Below are positions 1-5,638 of a stretch of 6,147 nucleotides of DNA, one piece after another. The notes under the pieces are model-generated. The model saw nothing but the letters and a program-made list of their open reading frames with translations, did not search any database and was not told where the DNA came from. Origin of the DNA: an uncultured Phycisphaerales bacterium (GTDB taxonomy: Bacteria; Planctomycetota; Phycisphaerae; Phycisphaerales; UBA1924). The stretch's first letter is position 1, and every line of letters begins with the position of its first letter. A program made the position numbers and the translations under genes. Location of the stretch: positions 1-6,147 of the forward strand of contig CALFMQ010000348.1 in NCBI GenBank assembly GCA_937879825.1. Direction: 5' to 3'.

Positions 1-1089
1 GATCGAGTTGAAGGTGAACTCCTCGATGCCCCGCTCGAAGACGATGCCCCCCTGGTCGGGGCGTGACAGCGCGAAGAGGTGGTCGCTCGCGCGCGACCGG
101 ACCGTGATGACCTGCACGAAAGTCTCGCTCTCCGTATCGTTCGAAGGCGCGCGGTACAAGTGCGAGAGGTAGCGCGGGTTCTGGTAGTGGTGATCGTCAC
201 GCTCGGCGATGGTGTTGGAGCGGGTCCAGATCCCGCGTTCGGGCTCGTAGGTGTCCAGCACGGCGCCGCGCAAGTACAGCACCTCGGGCAGCGCCGGCTT
301 CCAGTCTTCGGATCTTCCCCGACGCCTGGTCGTGCCGTCGCCGTTGAACTCGCGGACCTTGACATCCATGACCACGACTTCGGAGTCGGTGATGATGCCC
401 TCGCCGCCGAGGCGGACATGGTCGGTGAACCCGGAGACATCGCGTTTGAGCCCGGGTGTCGCGGGCCCGGTGTCATCGAGCAAGCCACGTGGCATGGCGA
501 TGAACGAGCCGGCCGCCACTCCCGCGATGCCCAGCGCGGTGGCAATGCCGACGGATCGCACACCGGCCAGCGCGGCGCGTGAGGCGCGCACGCGCCGGAG
601 CGGCGAGCGCGTCGGATCGGCGCGGTGCTCGGCGCTGTACAGCTGGAAGAGCATCACCGAGGCGAGCATAAGCGGCGCGTAGACGCTCAGCGCCAGCGCC
701 ATCCTGAATCCGACGCTCGTGAGGCACGACCCGACGGTCAGCATGCCCGAGAGCGCCAGGAGCTGCGCCTGGTTGCGCGGCGTGCGCGGCTCGAGAACCT
801 TGACCACCTGCAACACCGCGATCGTCCGCGCGACATGCAGAACCATCGTCGTGGCGCTGGCGCCGACCATCGCGCCGACGCCGTAGGCGAGGGCCCCCAT
901 GGCGAGCGTGCTGGTGAACCACTTGGGCACCTCGCGCGCGTTCTGGCCCGTGGTGTAGATGTGGGCCGCGGCCATCGAGAGGATCAGCACGAGTGCTGTC
1001 GCAACAGAGCCCGAGGCCGCGGCGAAGGTGAGCAGGCCCAGCACGACCGTGATCGTCGAGACGATGTAATAGAGGCGATCGACTCTCAC
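1..1089 (-). CDS. TgpA-like (DUF3488) transglutaminase membrane protein, N-terminal part, runs off the left edge
   Basis: The frame is open for 363 codons from a GTG at 1089 to the window edge with no stop, so this is the N-terminal part of a longer protein. The first 200 or so residues alternate hydrophobic stretches (about 6-26, 29-43, 57-80, 106-148 and 178-200) with short charged loops, which suggests about five or six membrane segments. A soluble, probably periplasmic region follows. Around residues 271-290 it reads Y-L-R-G-x-V-L-D-x-Y-E-P-x-x-G-I-W, matching the segment before the transglutaminase core in TgpA/DUF3488 proteins. The catalytic Cys-His-Asp core would lie beyond the edge and cannot be checked. 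The GTG start overlaps the DUF58 stop (GTGA), and a CGGAG ribosome-binding site (1102-1098) sits 8 nt upstream. The DUF58 neighbour strongly supports the family call. A role in envelope or peptide processing is inferred from the family. Confidence 0.75.
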   Translation of the reverse strand, partial: MRVDRLYYIVSTITVVLGLLTFAAASGSVATALVLILSMAAAHIYTTGQNAREVPKWFTSTLAMGALAYGVGAMVGASATTMVLHVARTIAVLQVVKVLEPRTPRNQAQLLALSGMLTVGSCLTSVGFRMALALSVYAPLMLASVMLFQLYSAEHRADPTRSPLRRVRASRAALAGVRSVGIATALGIAGVAAGSFIAMPRGLLDDTGPATPGLKRDVSGFTDHVRLGGEGIITDSEVVVMDVKVREFNGDGTTRRRGRSEDWKPALPEVLYLRGAVLDTYEPERGIWTRSNTIAERDDHHYQNPRYLSHLYRAPSNDTESETFVQVITVRSRASDHLFALSRPDQGGIVFERGIEEFTFNSI

Positions 1090-2183
1090 GGTGGAGTCTC
1101 CGTCTGCGCACGGTGTCGATGGAGCGCGCCCGCTTCGAGATGCAGGGCGCCGCGCGGGGCGTCGACTAGCGAGCCGCCCGCGGCATGGACGACCACGCAC
1201 GCGGTGCGCCCGGAAGATCGCCAGGGGAGCGCGGGCGCGTCGGCATCGTGCGTCAGCGAAGCGAGCGCATCGAGAAGGAGCGTCCGGTGGCGCGGCCCGC
1301 GCCCCGGCGAGACGATGCCGCCTCTGGTCGCGGTCGCCAGCCCGATGCTCAGATCGCGAGCGATCGCGTCATGCGTGATGCTCGCGGCGAGCGTGACGGC
1401 GTCCTCATCCGGGGCGGTGTCGTCGAGGAGAATCCAGAGCGTGCGCGAGCGGCGCTGCGTGTTCTGCTTGACAACGAGGGTGTCCGTGCGGGCGCTGGTG
1501 CGCCAGGCGATCAGGCGGACGGGGTCGCCGTGTGAGTATTCGCGCAACCCGAAGAACTCATCGCCCATGCCGGGTCGGCGCAGTTGGTGCGCCGACTCGG
1601 TGGCGCGGCCCGCTAGGGCTCGGATCGCATCCGATCGGATCGGCACGATGCGCGGATGGATGATGACGGTGTCGCGGGTGTGTGCCGTGATCGTCTTCTC
1701 AAGGAACCCAACGGGGAAGCGAGAGGAGATAGCGACCCGATCGAGCGACGCGACGCCGCGCTGCGCGGGCATCAACTCCATGCGGACCGTCCGCGCGGTC
1801 CGCGGCGGGATGTGGACCTCGAACGCCCGGGGATCGCCAAGGAGCCGCTTCGCGTCGGGAGATGGCTCGGAAAGAATCAGGGCAAAGGCGTGCGAGAATC
1901 GCGCCGTGTTGCGGACCTCGTAGTCGATCGCGCCGTGCTCGCCGACGCGCAGGCGGTGCGGCGGTTGACGCCGCACGCGCAGCCCCATGAGCATCGAGCC
2001 CGAGACGATCCCCGAGATGATGATCGAGCCCATGACCACGCCGAACACGAGGAAGAGCAGGTTGTTGCCAGAGTTGATCGCGCCCAGCGCGAGCATGACA
2101 GCGACGAGTGAGAAGAGGATGCCGCCGATGCCGACGCGGGATTTGCGTTCGATTCGCACGCGCAGAGTGTAGGGCCCCGTCAC
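1086..2183 (-). CDS. DUF58 domain membrane-anchored protein
   Basis: This 365-residue protein has two N-terminal membrane helices (about 18-36 and 41-65), then a beta-rich region, then the DUF58 signature at 207-232: G-D-E-F-x-G-L-R-E-Y-x-x-G-D followed by R-x-I-A-W-R-x-S-A-R. DUF58 proteins usually accompany a MoxR AAA+ ATPase and a TgpA-like transglutaminase, and they often have a von Willebrand A-like fold after the signature. Here the expected metal-site strand (LWILLDD, 249-255) lacks a clean DxSxS motif: it reads D254-D-T-A-P258. The start is a GTG at 2183, the first possible start after an in-frame TGA that is also the scpB stop. Its Shine-Dalgarno is poor (GGGA directly adjacent), so translational coupling to scpB is likely. 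The stop overlaps the next gene by four bases. The family call is firm; the precise function of DUF58 proteins is unclear. Confidence 0.9.
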   Translation of the reverse strand: MTGPYTLRVRIERKSRVGIGGILFSLVAVMLALGAINSGNNLLFLVFGVVMGSIIISGIVSGSMLMGLRVRRQPPHRLRVGEHGAIDYEVRNTARFSHAFALILSEPSPDAKRLLGDPRAFEVHIPPRTARTVRMELMPAQRGVASLDRVAISSRFPVGFLEKTITAHTRDTVIIHPRIVPIRSDAIRALAGRATESAHQLRRPGMGDEFFGLREYSHGDPVRLIAWRTSARTDTLVVKQNTQRRSRTLWILLDDTAPDEDAVTLAASITHDAIARDLSIGLATATRGGIVSPGRGPRHRTLLLDALASLTHDADAPALPWRSSGRTACVVVHAAGGSLVDAPRGALHLEAGALHRHRAQTETPP

Positions 2184-2189
2184 TCCCGG

Positions 2190-2840
2190 TCAGGCGGACG
2201 GTTCGGGGGTTGCTTCCGGCTTGGGCTCCGGTGCGGCGGCGAGCGGCTCGGGCATGGCGTCGGCGTCGACTGTCGGGAGGTCGCGCACGGACGAGAGCCC
2301 GAACGCTTCGAGGAACTGCTTGCTCGTGCCGTAGAGCATGGGGCGACCGAGTTCCTCGGCTCGCCCGACAATGGTGATGAGCCGGCGGTCGATCAGGGTC
2401 TTGAGGACCTCGCCGCACGCGACGCCGCGGATCGCCTCGATTTGCGCACGGGTCGCGGGTTGGCGGTAGGCGACAATCGCGAGGGTCTCGATCGCGGCGC
2501 GGGAGAGTCTGGTGGACTCGCGCAGGCCCTGCATCGCCGCGACGACGGGCGCGAACTCGGGGAGGGTCATCAGACGGAACCCGCCGGCGACGGTCTCGAT
2601 GCGGAACGAACGGCCGGTCTTCTCGTATTGCGTATTCAGCGACCCGATCGCCGACTCGACCTGTTTCTTCGACTCGCTGTCGGAGTCGAGCCCCAGCGCT
2701 TCGAGAACTCGACTCGTCGGAATCGGCCGGTCGGAGGTCAGGAGCAGCGCCTCGATCGCGGCGGGAACTCGTTCGGAAGAGACGAGAGGCGTGCCGCCAA
2801 TCGGCTCGGTTGCGTGCGTGGGCTCGGGGGCTGCGGGCAT
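2190..2840 (-). CDS. scpB: Segregation and condensation protein B (ScpB)
   Basis: ScpB is the winged-helix accessory subunit of the bacterial Smc-ScpA-ScpB condensin. It acts on the nucleoid in chromosome compaction and segregation, binding as a dimer to the ScpA kleisin. The 216-residue protein shows the family pattern. A first winged helix spans about 25-100. The hallmark L-S-R-A-A-I-E-T-L-A-I-V-A-Y-R-Q-P is at 112-128, followed by R-x-Q-I-E-x-I-R-G-V (131-140). L-x-x-R-R-L-I-T-I-V-G-R (149-160), G-R-P-M-L-Y-G-T (165-172) and F-G-L-S-S-V-x-D-L-P (180-189) complete the second winged helix. A Pro/Glu/Ala-rich tail (about 196-216) is disordered and variable in the family. The ATG start has no convincing ribosome-binding site, and a candidate -10 element lies only 5 nt upstream. 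scpA, the usual upstream neighbour, is absent here: a divergent transporter gene lies upstream instead. Confidence 0.93.
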   Translation of the reverse strand: MPAAPEPTHATEPIGGTPLVSSERVPAAIEALLLTSDRPIPTSRVLEALGLDSDSESKKQVESAIGSLNTQYEKTGRSFRIETVAGGFRLMTLPEFAPVVAAMQGLRESTRLSRAAIETLAIVAYRQPATRAQIEAIRGVACGEVLKTLIDRRLITIVGRAEELGRPMLYGTSKQFLEAFGLSSVRDLPTVDADAMPEPLAAAPEPKPEATPEPSA

Positions 2841-2845
2841 GCCTC

Positions 2846-2873
2846 ATGCTAGCAGGTGGTGAATCGGAGTCGA
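2846..2873 (-). promoter_or_regulatory. Candidate scpB promoter, possibly giving a leaderless mRNA
   Basis: On the minus strand, TCGACT (2873-2868, 4 of 6 matches to TTGACA) is followed after 16 nt by TAGCAT (2851-2846, 4 of 6 matches to TATAAT). The -10 is preceded by TGC, giving an extended -10 (TGnTAGCAT). Transcription starting about 6 nt downstream of the -10 would begin at or next to the scpB ATG (2840). That fits the absence of a usable Shine-Dalgarno there. This rests on sequence resemblance only. Confidence 0.4.
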
Positions 2874-2880
2874 GGGTTTC

Positions 2881-2889
2881 TGGTAGACT
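2881..2889 (+). promoter_or_regulatory. Candidate extended -10 promoter for the MATE gene
   Basis: TGGTAGACT (2881-2889) fits the extended -10 form TGnTAnnnT, with 4 of 6 hexamer matches to TATAAT. No clear -35 lies 16-18 nt upstream, as expected for extended -10 promoters. Transcription would start near 2896, leaving a leader of roughly 32 nt before the ATG at 2928. This placement argues against the upstream in-frame GTG at 2856 being the true start. Confidence 0.4.
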
Positions 2890-2915
2890 CCGTGGTCCGT
2901 CTCGAAGCGGGCACC

Positions 2916-2922
2916 GAGGGAG
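2916..2922 (+). promoter_or_regulatory. Ribosome-binding site that fixes the MATE start
   Basis: GAGGGAG (2916-2922) lies 5 nt before the ATG at 2928. It is a strong Shine-Dalgarno match, and together with the -10 at 2884 it selects the ATG at 2928 over the in-frame GTG codons at 2856 and 2859. Confidence 0.7.
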
Positions 2923-2927
2923 CACGA

Positions 2928-4574
2928 ATGTCATCCGAGCCAACGCAAACGAGCGGGCCCAAGGCCCGCACCGCATCGGTGCGCCCGTCGGGGGGGGCGG
3001 GGGGCGTCGGGGATGAGCACCCGATCCAGGAGATGCTGCGCATCGCGCTCCCGGCGGTCGTGACGATGATGTCGTATGTCGTCATGCAGTTCGTCGACAT
3101 GCTCATCGTCTCGGGGATGGGGCCCGACGCGCTGTCGGCGGTGGGCAACGGCGGGATCGCTGCGTTCGTGATGGCGGCGTTTGTGTTCGGGATGCTCGGG
3201 GTCGTCACGACCTACGCCTCCCAGAACCTCGGCGCTGGCCACCCCGAGCGTTCCGGTGCGTACGCGTGGGCGGGGCTCTGGGTCAGTTTCCTGGCGTGGG
3301 TGGGCATAATGCTCCCGGCGGCGCTGTTTCTCGGCGAGATCACCGCGGGGATGCGGAGCGTCCTGTCGCTCGAGTCCGATCCGAGCGTGGCGCGTATGGA
3401 GATCGAGTACGGATCGGTCCTCCTGGCGGGGATGTTTTTCACCATCGCCGCTCGCGGGACGGGGCATTTTTTCTACGGCGTGCATCGCGCCAAGACCGTG
3501 ATGGTCGGCGCGATCCTGGGGAATGTGGTCAATCTGCCGCTGACCTGGTGTCTCGTGTTTGGCAAGTTCGGCATGCCCGAGATGGGCGTGCAGGGCGCGG
3601 CGATCGGGACGGTGGTCGGGAGCATCGTGGAGTGGGGCGTCCTGATGGTGGTGTTCCTGTCGCCCGCGTTCGATCGGGAGTTCCACACGCGCCGATCGTG
3701 GCGGTTCTCCGGGGCGCACATCCGCGACATCTGGCGCATCGGGTGGCCCGGCGGCGTGCAACTGGGCAACGAACTCGTCTGCTGGTGGGTGTTCATGACC
3801 GGGTTCGTGGCGAACTTCGGCGTCGCGCACAATGCGGCGGCATGGATCACGCTGCGCTATATGCATGTCTCGTTCATGCCCGCGTTCGGGATCTCGACCG
3901 CCGTCACGGCGATCGTCGGCAAGAAGGTCGGGCAGCAACTGCCCGATCTGGCGGCGTCGCGCGCGTGGCTCGGGGCCCGGATCACCGTCATCTACATGGG
4001 CGCGTGCGCGCTGCTCTTCCTCGTCTTCCGCCACGAGTTGGTCGGCCTGTTCGTGAACTTCGCGCCCGCCGAGGCATTGGGGGCCGCCCCGGCGGAGGAC
4101 GTGATCCGCATCGGCGGGCAGACGCTCGTGGTGGCGGCGGTCATGCAGGTGTTCGACGCGCTGGCGATCATCATGATCGGGGCGCTCCGCGGCGCGGGGG
4201 ACGCGATCTGGCCGGGCGTGGTCACCGCGGTGACGAGCTGGCTGTGTATCGTCGGCGGCGGGTTCCTGGCGTCGCGGATGTGGCCCGCCGGCGGGTCCAT
4301 CGGGCCGTGGATCGCCGTAGCCCTGTACTTTGTGGCCCTGGCGCTCCTGCTCGTGTACCGGTTCCAGTCGGGCCGGTGGCGCTCGATGGCGGTCGTCCAG
4401 GCGGAGAAGTGGGCGTGCATCAAGTGCGGGCATGACCTGAGCGGCATCGATCCGGAGGGGGCCTGCCCGGAGTGCGGCACCGAGTGCTGGCATTCGCTGG
4501 CGACGGGCGACCGCCCCCTCATGCCCCCCGAGGCGGGGGCGGGCGTGGTGCCGGAGGTGGCGGAGGTCGATTGA
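2928..4574 (+). CDS. MATE family efflux transporter with C-terminal zinc ribbon
   Basis: This is a 548-residue inner-membrane protein of the MATE (NorM/DinF-like) family, which exports drugs or cationic metabolites using Na+ or H+ gradients. About twelve hydrophobic segments can be traced (roughly 38-62, 75-98, 112-135, 163-178, 188-212, 222-246, 273-297, 302-330, 349-370, 395-420, 427-449 and 457-479). The N-lobe opens with L-P-A-V-V-T-M-M-S-Y then F-V-D-M-L-I-V-S-G-M-G (41-65), as is typical. The C-lobe has G-A-L-R-G-A-G-D (418-425), the usual helix 10-11 loop, mirrored in the N-lobe by R-G-T-G-H (176-180). Two additions are atypical. A Gly/Ser/Thr-rich N-terminal extension covers about 30 residues. 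A cytoplasmic tail carries a zinc ribbon with C497-x2-C500-G-H-D-L-S-G and C513-P-E-C516-G, then an acidic, proline-containing end. Substrate specificity cannot be read from the sequence. Confidence 0.9.
   Translation: MSSEPTQTSGPKARTASVRPSGGAGGVGDEHPIQEMLRIALPAVVTMMSYVVMQFVDMLIVSGMGPDALSAVGNGGIAAFVMAAFVFGMLGVVTTYASQNLGAGHPERSGAYAWAGLWVSFLAWVGIMLPAALFLGEITAGMRSVLSLESDPSVARMEIEYGSVLLAGMFFTIAARGTGHFFYGVHRAKTVMVGAILGNVVNLPLTWCLVFGKFGMPEMGVQGAAIGTVVGSIVEWGVLMVVFLSPAFDREFHTRRSWRFSGAHIRDIWRIGWPGGVQLGNELVCWWVFMTGFVANFGVAHNAAAWITLRYMHVSFMPAFGISTAVTAIVGKKVGQQLPDLAASRAWLGARITVIYMGACALLFLVFRHELVGLFVNFAPAEALGAAPAEDVIRIGGQTLVVAAVMQVFDALAIIMIGALRGAGDAIWPGVVTAVTSWLCIVGGGFLASRMWPAGGSIGPWIAVALYFVALALLLVYRFQSGRWRSMAVVQAEKWACIKCGHDLSGIDPEGACPECGTECWHSLATGDRPLMPPEAGAGVVPEVAEVD
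2953..2983 (+). repeat. Two overlapping perfect inverted repeats in the MATE 5' coding region
   Basis: GCGGGCC (2953-2959) and GGCCCGC (2963-2969) form a 7-bp all-GC stem with a 3-nt loop. CGCACCG (2967-2973) and CGGTGCG (2977-2983) form a second 7-bp stem, also with a 3-nt loop. The two share bases 2967-2969, so their full forms are mutually exclusive. They start 25 nt into the MATE coding region, in the poorly conserved N-terminal extension. No U-tract follows, so this is not a standard terminator. Confidence 0.6.
2990..3012 (+). repeat. G-rich tract with an eight-G run
   Basis: Eight Gs (2990-2997), a C, six Gs (2999-3004), CGTC, then four Gs (3009-3012) encode part of the Gly-rich N-terminal extension of the MATE protein. 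The tract could fold as a G-quadruplex on the coding strand or its mRNA. The eight-G run is a plausible polymerase-slippage site, and equally a place for sequencing error. Confidence 0.55.
4511..4542 (+). repeat. GC-only inverted repeat near the MATE 3' end
   Basis: CCGCCCCC (4511-4518) and GGGGGCGG (4535-4542) form a perfect 8-bp stem with a 16-nt loop. A competing 6-bp stem uses GCCCCC (4523-4528) with GGGGGC (4535-4540). It lies inside the coding sequence about 30 bases before the stop and is not followed by a T-tract, so intrinsic termination is doubtful. Confidence 0.35.
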
Positions 4575-4599
4575 GGAATCCGCCCGGCGTCGGTAGAAT
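4571..4599 (+). promoter_or_regulatory. Candidate sigma-70-type promoter for the TPR/alpha-CTD gene
   Basis: TTGAGG (4571-4576, 4 of 6 matches to TTGACA) and TAGAAT (4594-4599, 5 of 6 matches to TATAAT) are separated by exactly 17 nt. This is the best promoter match in the window. The -35 hexamer overlaps the TGA stop of the MATE gene (4572-4574). Transcription would start near 4606, giving a leader of about 50 nt. A GGAG ribosome-binding site (4644-4647) sits 9 nt before the ATG. Confidence 0.55.
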
Positions 4600-4656
4600 G
4601 ATCGGTTCGGCCCTTCGCAGTGGGGCGGAAGCGAGCACAACCCGGAGCACGAGCCC

Positions 4657-5595
4657 ATGAACCACGACCCGATGGACATCCTCATCGGCGCCGATGAGAG
4701 CGTCGACAGCGATCCCGCCAAGTGCGCGGCCCACCTTGAGGCGGCGGACAAGAGATTCGGCGCGTCGGACCGGATGGGCGGCATCGCGGAGCTCCGCAAG
4801 GCGGTCGGCGCGGATCCTCGCAACCCGCGGGCGGTGTTCAAACTCGCGTTCGAGATGGATCTCCTTGGCGAAGAGGACGAGGCGATCTCGCTGTACGAGC
4901 GCCTCTGCGAGATGCGTCCGGCGCCGGTGAACGCGCTGATGAACCTCGCGGTGTTGTACGAGGACAAGGGCGAGTACCATCGGGCCGAGAAGTGCCTGAA
5001 GCAGGTGCTCGACACCAATCCGACGCACGGGCGGGCACGCCTCTTTATGAAAGACATCCAGGCGGCGCGGGACGAGACGATCGATGAGGATCACGACCGC
5101 GACCTCGCCAAACGCAGCGCGCTGATGGACACGCCGGTGACGGACTTCGAGTTGTCGGTGCGGGCTCGCAACTGCCTCAAGAAGATGAATATCCGCACGC
5201 TCGGCGACCTACTCCGTGTCACCGAGGCGGAACTGATGGGATACAAAAACTTCGGCGAAGCATCGCTCAACGAGATCAAGCAGATGCTCTCGGTGAAGGG
5301 TCTGCGACTCGGGCAGGGGCTCGAGGAGCAGCACCGCCGCGTCCGCAAGCAGGTGTACGACTCCCTCAAGGGCTCGGGCAACGAGGCGGCGCTGTCGCGT
5401 CCGGTCGCGGACCTCGGGCTCTCGGTTCGGGCGCGCAAGGCGCTGCAGCTGCTCGGCATCCACACGCTGGGCGACCTGGCGTCGCGGACCGAGGCCGAAC
5501 TGATGGGCGTCAAGAACTTCGGCGCGACCTCACTCGACGAAGTGAAGGAGAAACTCGTCGAGCACGGGTTGTCGCTGCGTGAGCTCGAGTTCTAG
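4657..5595 (+). CDS. TPR protein with two tandem RNA polymerase alpha-CTD-like domains
   Basis: This 312-residue soluble protein has an unusual architecture. Residues about 22-126 hold three TPR-like helical pairs; the clearest are 57-88 and 90-123 (N-L-A-V-L-Y-E-D-K-G-E-Y-x-x-A-E). A charged linker follows. Two copies of an RNA polymerase alpha C-terminal domain (PF03118-type helix-hairpin-helix fold) lie at about 160-222 and 249-312, with 35 of 59 aligned residues identical between them. Compared with E. coli RpoA, copy 1 keeps the equivalents of D259, E261, R265, N268, C269, G296, S299 and E302, and replaces K298 with Ala. Copy 2 keeps D259, R265, G296, S299 and E302, but has lost E261, N268, C269 and K298. 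There is no RpoA N-terminal domain, so it cannot replace RpoA. DNA binding or contact with the transcription machinery, with the TPR block as a protein-binding arm, is inferred. The domain calls are firm; the function is unknown. Confidence 0.9.
   Translation: MNHDPMDILIGADESVDSDPAKCAAHLEAADKRFGASDRMGGIAELRKAVGADPRNPRAVFKLAFEMDLLGEEDEAISLYERLCEMRPAPVNALMNLAVLYEDKGEYHRAEKCLKQVLDTNPTHGRARLFMKDIQAARDETIDEDHDRDLAKRSALMDTPVTDFELSVRARNCLKKMNIRTLGDLLRVTEAELMGYKNFGEASLNEIKQMLSVKGLRLGQGLEEQHRRVRKQVYDSLKGSGNEAALSRPVADLGLSVRARKALQLLGIHTLGDLASRTEAELMGVKNFGATSLDEVKEKLVEHGLSLRELEF
5134..5577 (+). repeat. Internal duplication encoding the two alpha-CTD-like domains
   Basis: The units 5134-5310 and 5401-5577 are offset by 267 nt and encode 59-residue segments with 35 identities. 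Parts are nearly identical in DNA: the 20-nt stretch at 5221-5240 differs from 5488-5507 by a single base. The similarity is uneven along the unit, as expected for an older duplication that has diverged under selection. Confidence 0.8.
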
Positions 5596-5598
5596 ACT
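5569..5598 (+). promoter_or_regulatory. Candidate promoter for the ferritin-like gene
   Basis: TTGTCG (5569-5574) and TAGACT (5593-5598) are 18 nt apart, each with 4 of 6 consensus matches. The -10 overlaps the TAG stop of the preceding gene (5593-5595), so part of the match is dictated by the stop codon. Transcription would start near 5605. The weak hexamers leave co-transcription with the TPR gene (43-bp gap, no terminator seen) equally possible. Confidence 0.35.
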
Positions 5599-5628
5599 CT
5601 TTCGACCGAACGCATCACATCAGAGAAT

Positions 5629-5632
5629 GGAG
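5629..5632 (+). promoter_or_regulatory. Ribosome-binding site deciding the ferritin-like start
   Basis: GGAG at 5629-5632 lies 6 nt before the ATG at 5639, which is good spacing. The other in-frame ATG at 5627 has only a weak AGAG close upstream. The later start is therefore preferred; the earlier one would add only four residues. Confidence 0.6.
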
Positions 5633-5638
5633 CAATCG

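Noticed and set aside
625..1923. A 432-codon plus-strand frame opposite the DUF58 and TgpA-like genes
   Set aside because: The composition is Arg-rich and low in hydrophobic residues with no domains. The opposite strand carries recognisable membrane proteins with overlapping start and stop signals.
2856..2927. Upstream GTG start extending the MATE protein by 24 residues
   Set aside because: It has no good ribosome-binding site and lies before the candidate -10 at 2884. The ATG at 2928 has a strong GAGGGAG 5 nt upstream.
1699..2976. A 425-codon minus-strand frame overlapping scpB and DUF58
   Set aside because: It is a frame-shifted shadow of scpB and DUF58 on the same strand: its Arg/Pro-rich translation has no family resemblance, while the real frames show clear motifs.
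4511..4542. Rho-independent terminator for the MATE gene
   Set aside because: The stem is inside the coding region and is not followed by a T-run, so only an inverted repeat is reported.
2931..5057. A 708-codon open frame on the minus strand, antisense to the MATE and TPR genes
   Set aside because: Its translation is rich in Arg, His, Pro and Asp with no recognisable domain, and it opposes two well-supported genes. Long antisense frames are expected where codons are strongly GC-biased.
4657..5595. Reading this gene as rpoA or a second RNA polymerase alpha subunit
   Set aside because: The N-terminal dimerisation and assembly domain of RpoA is absent, and the N-terminal half is TPR-like. Only the C-terminal domain is shared.
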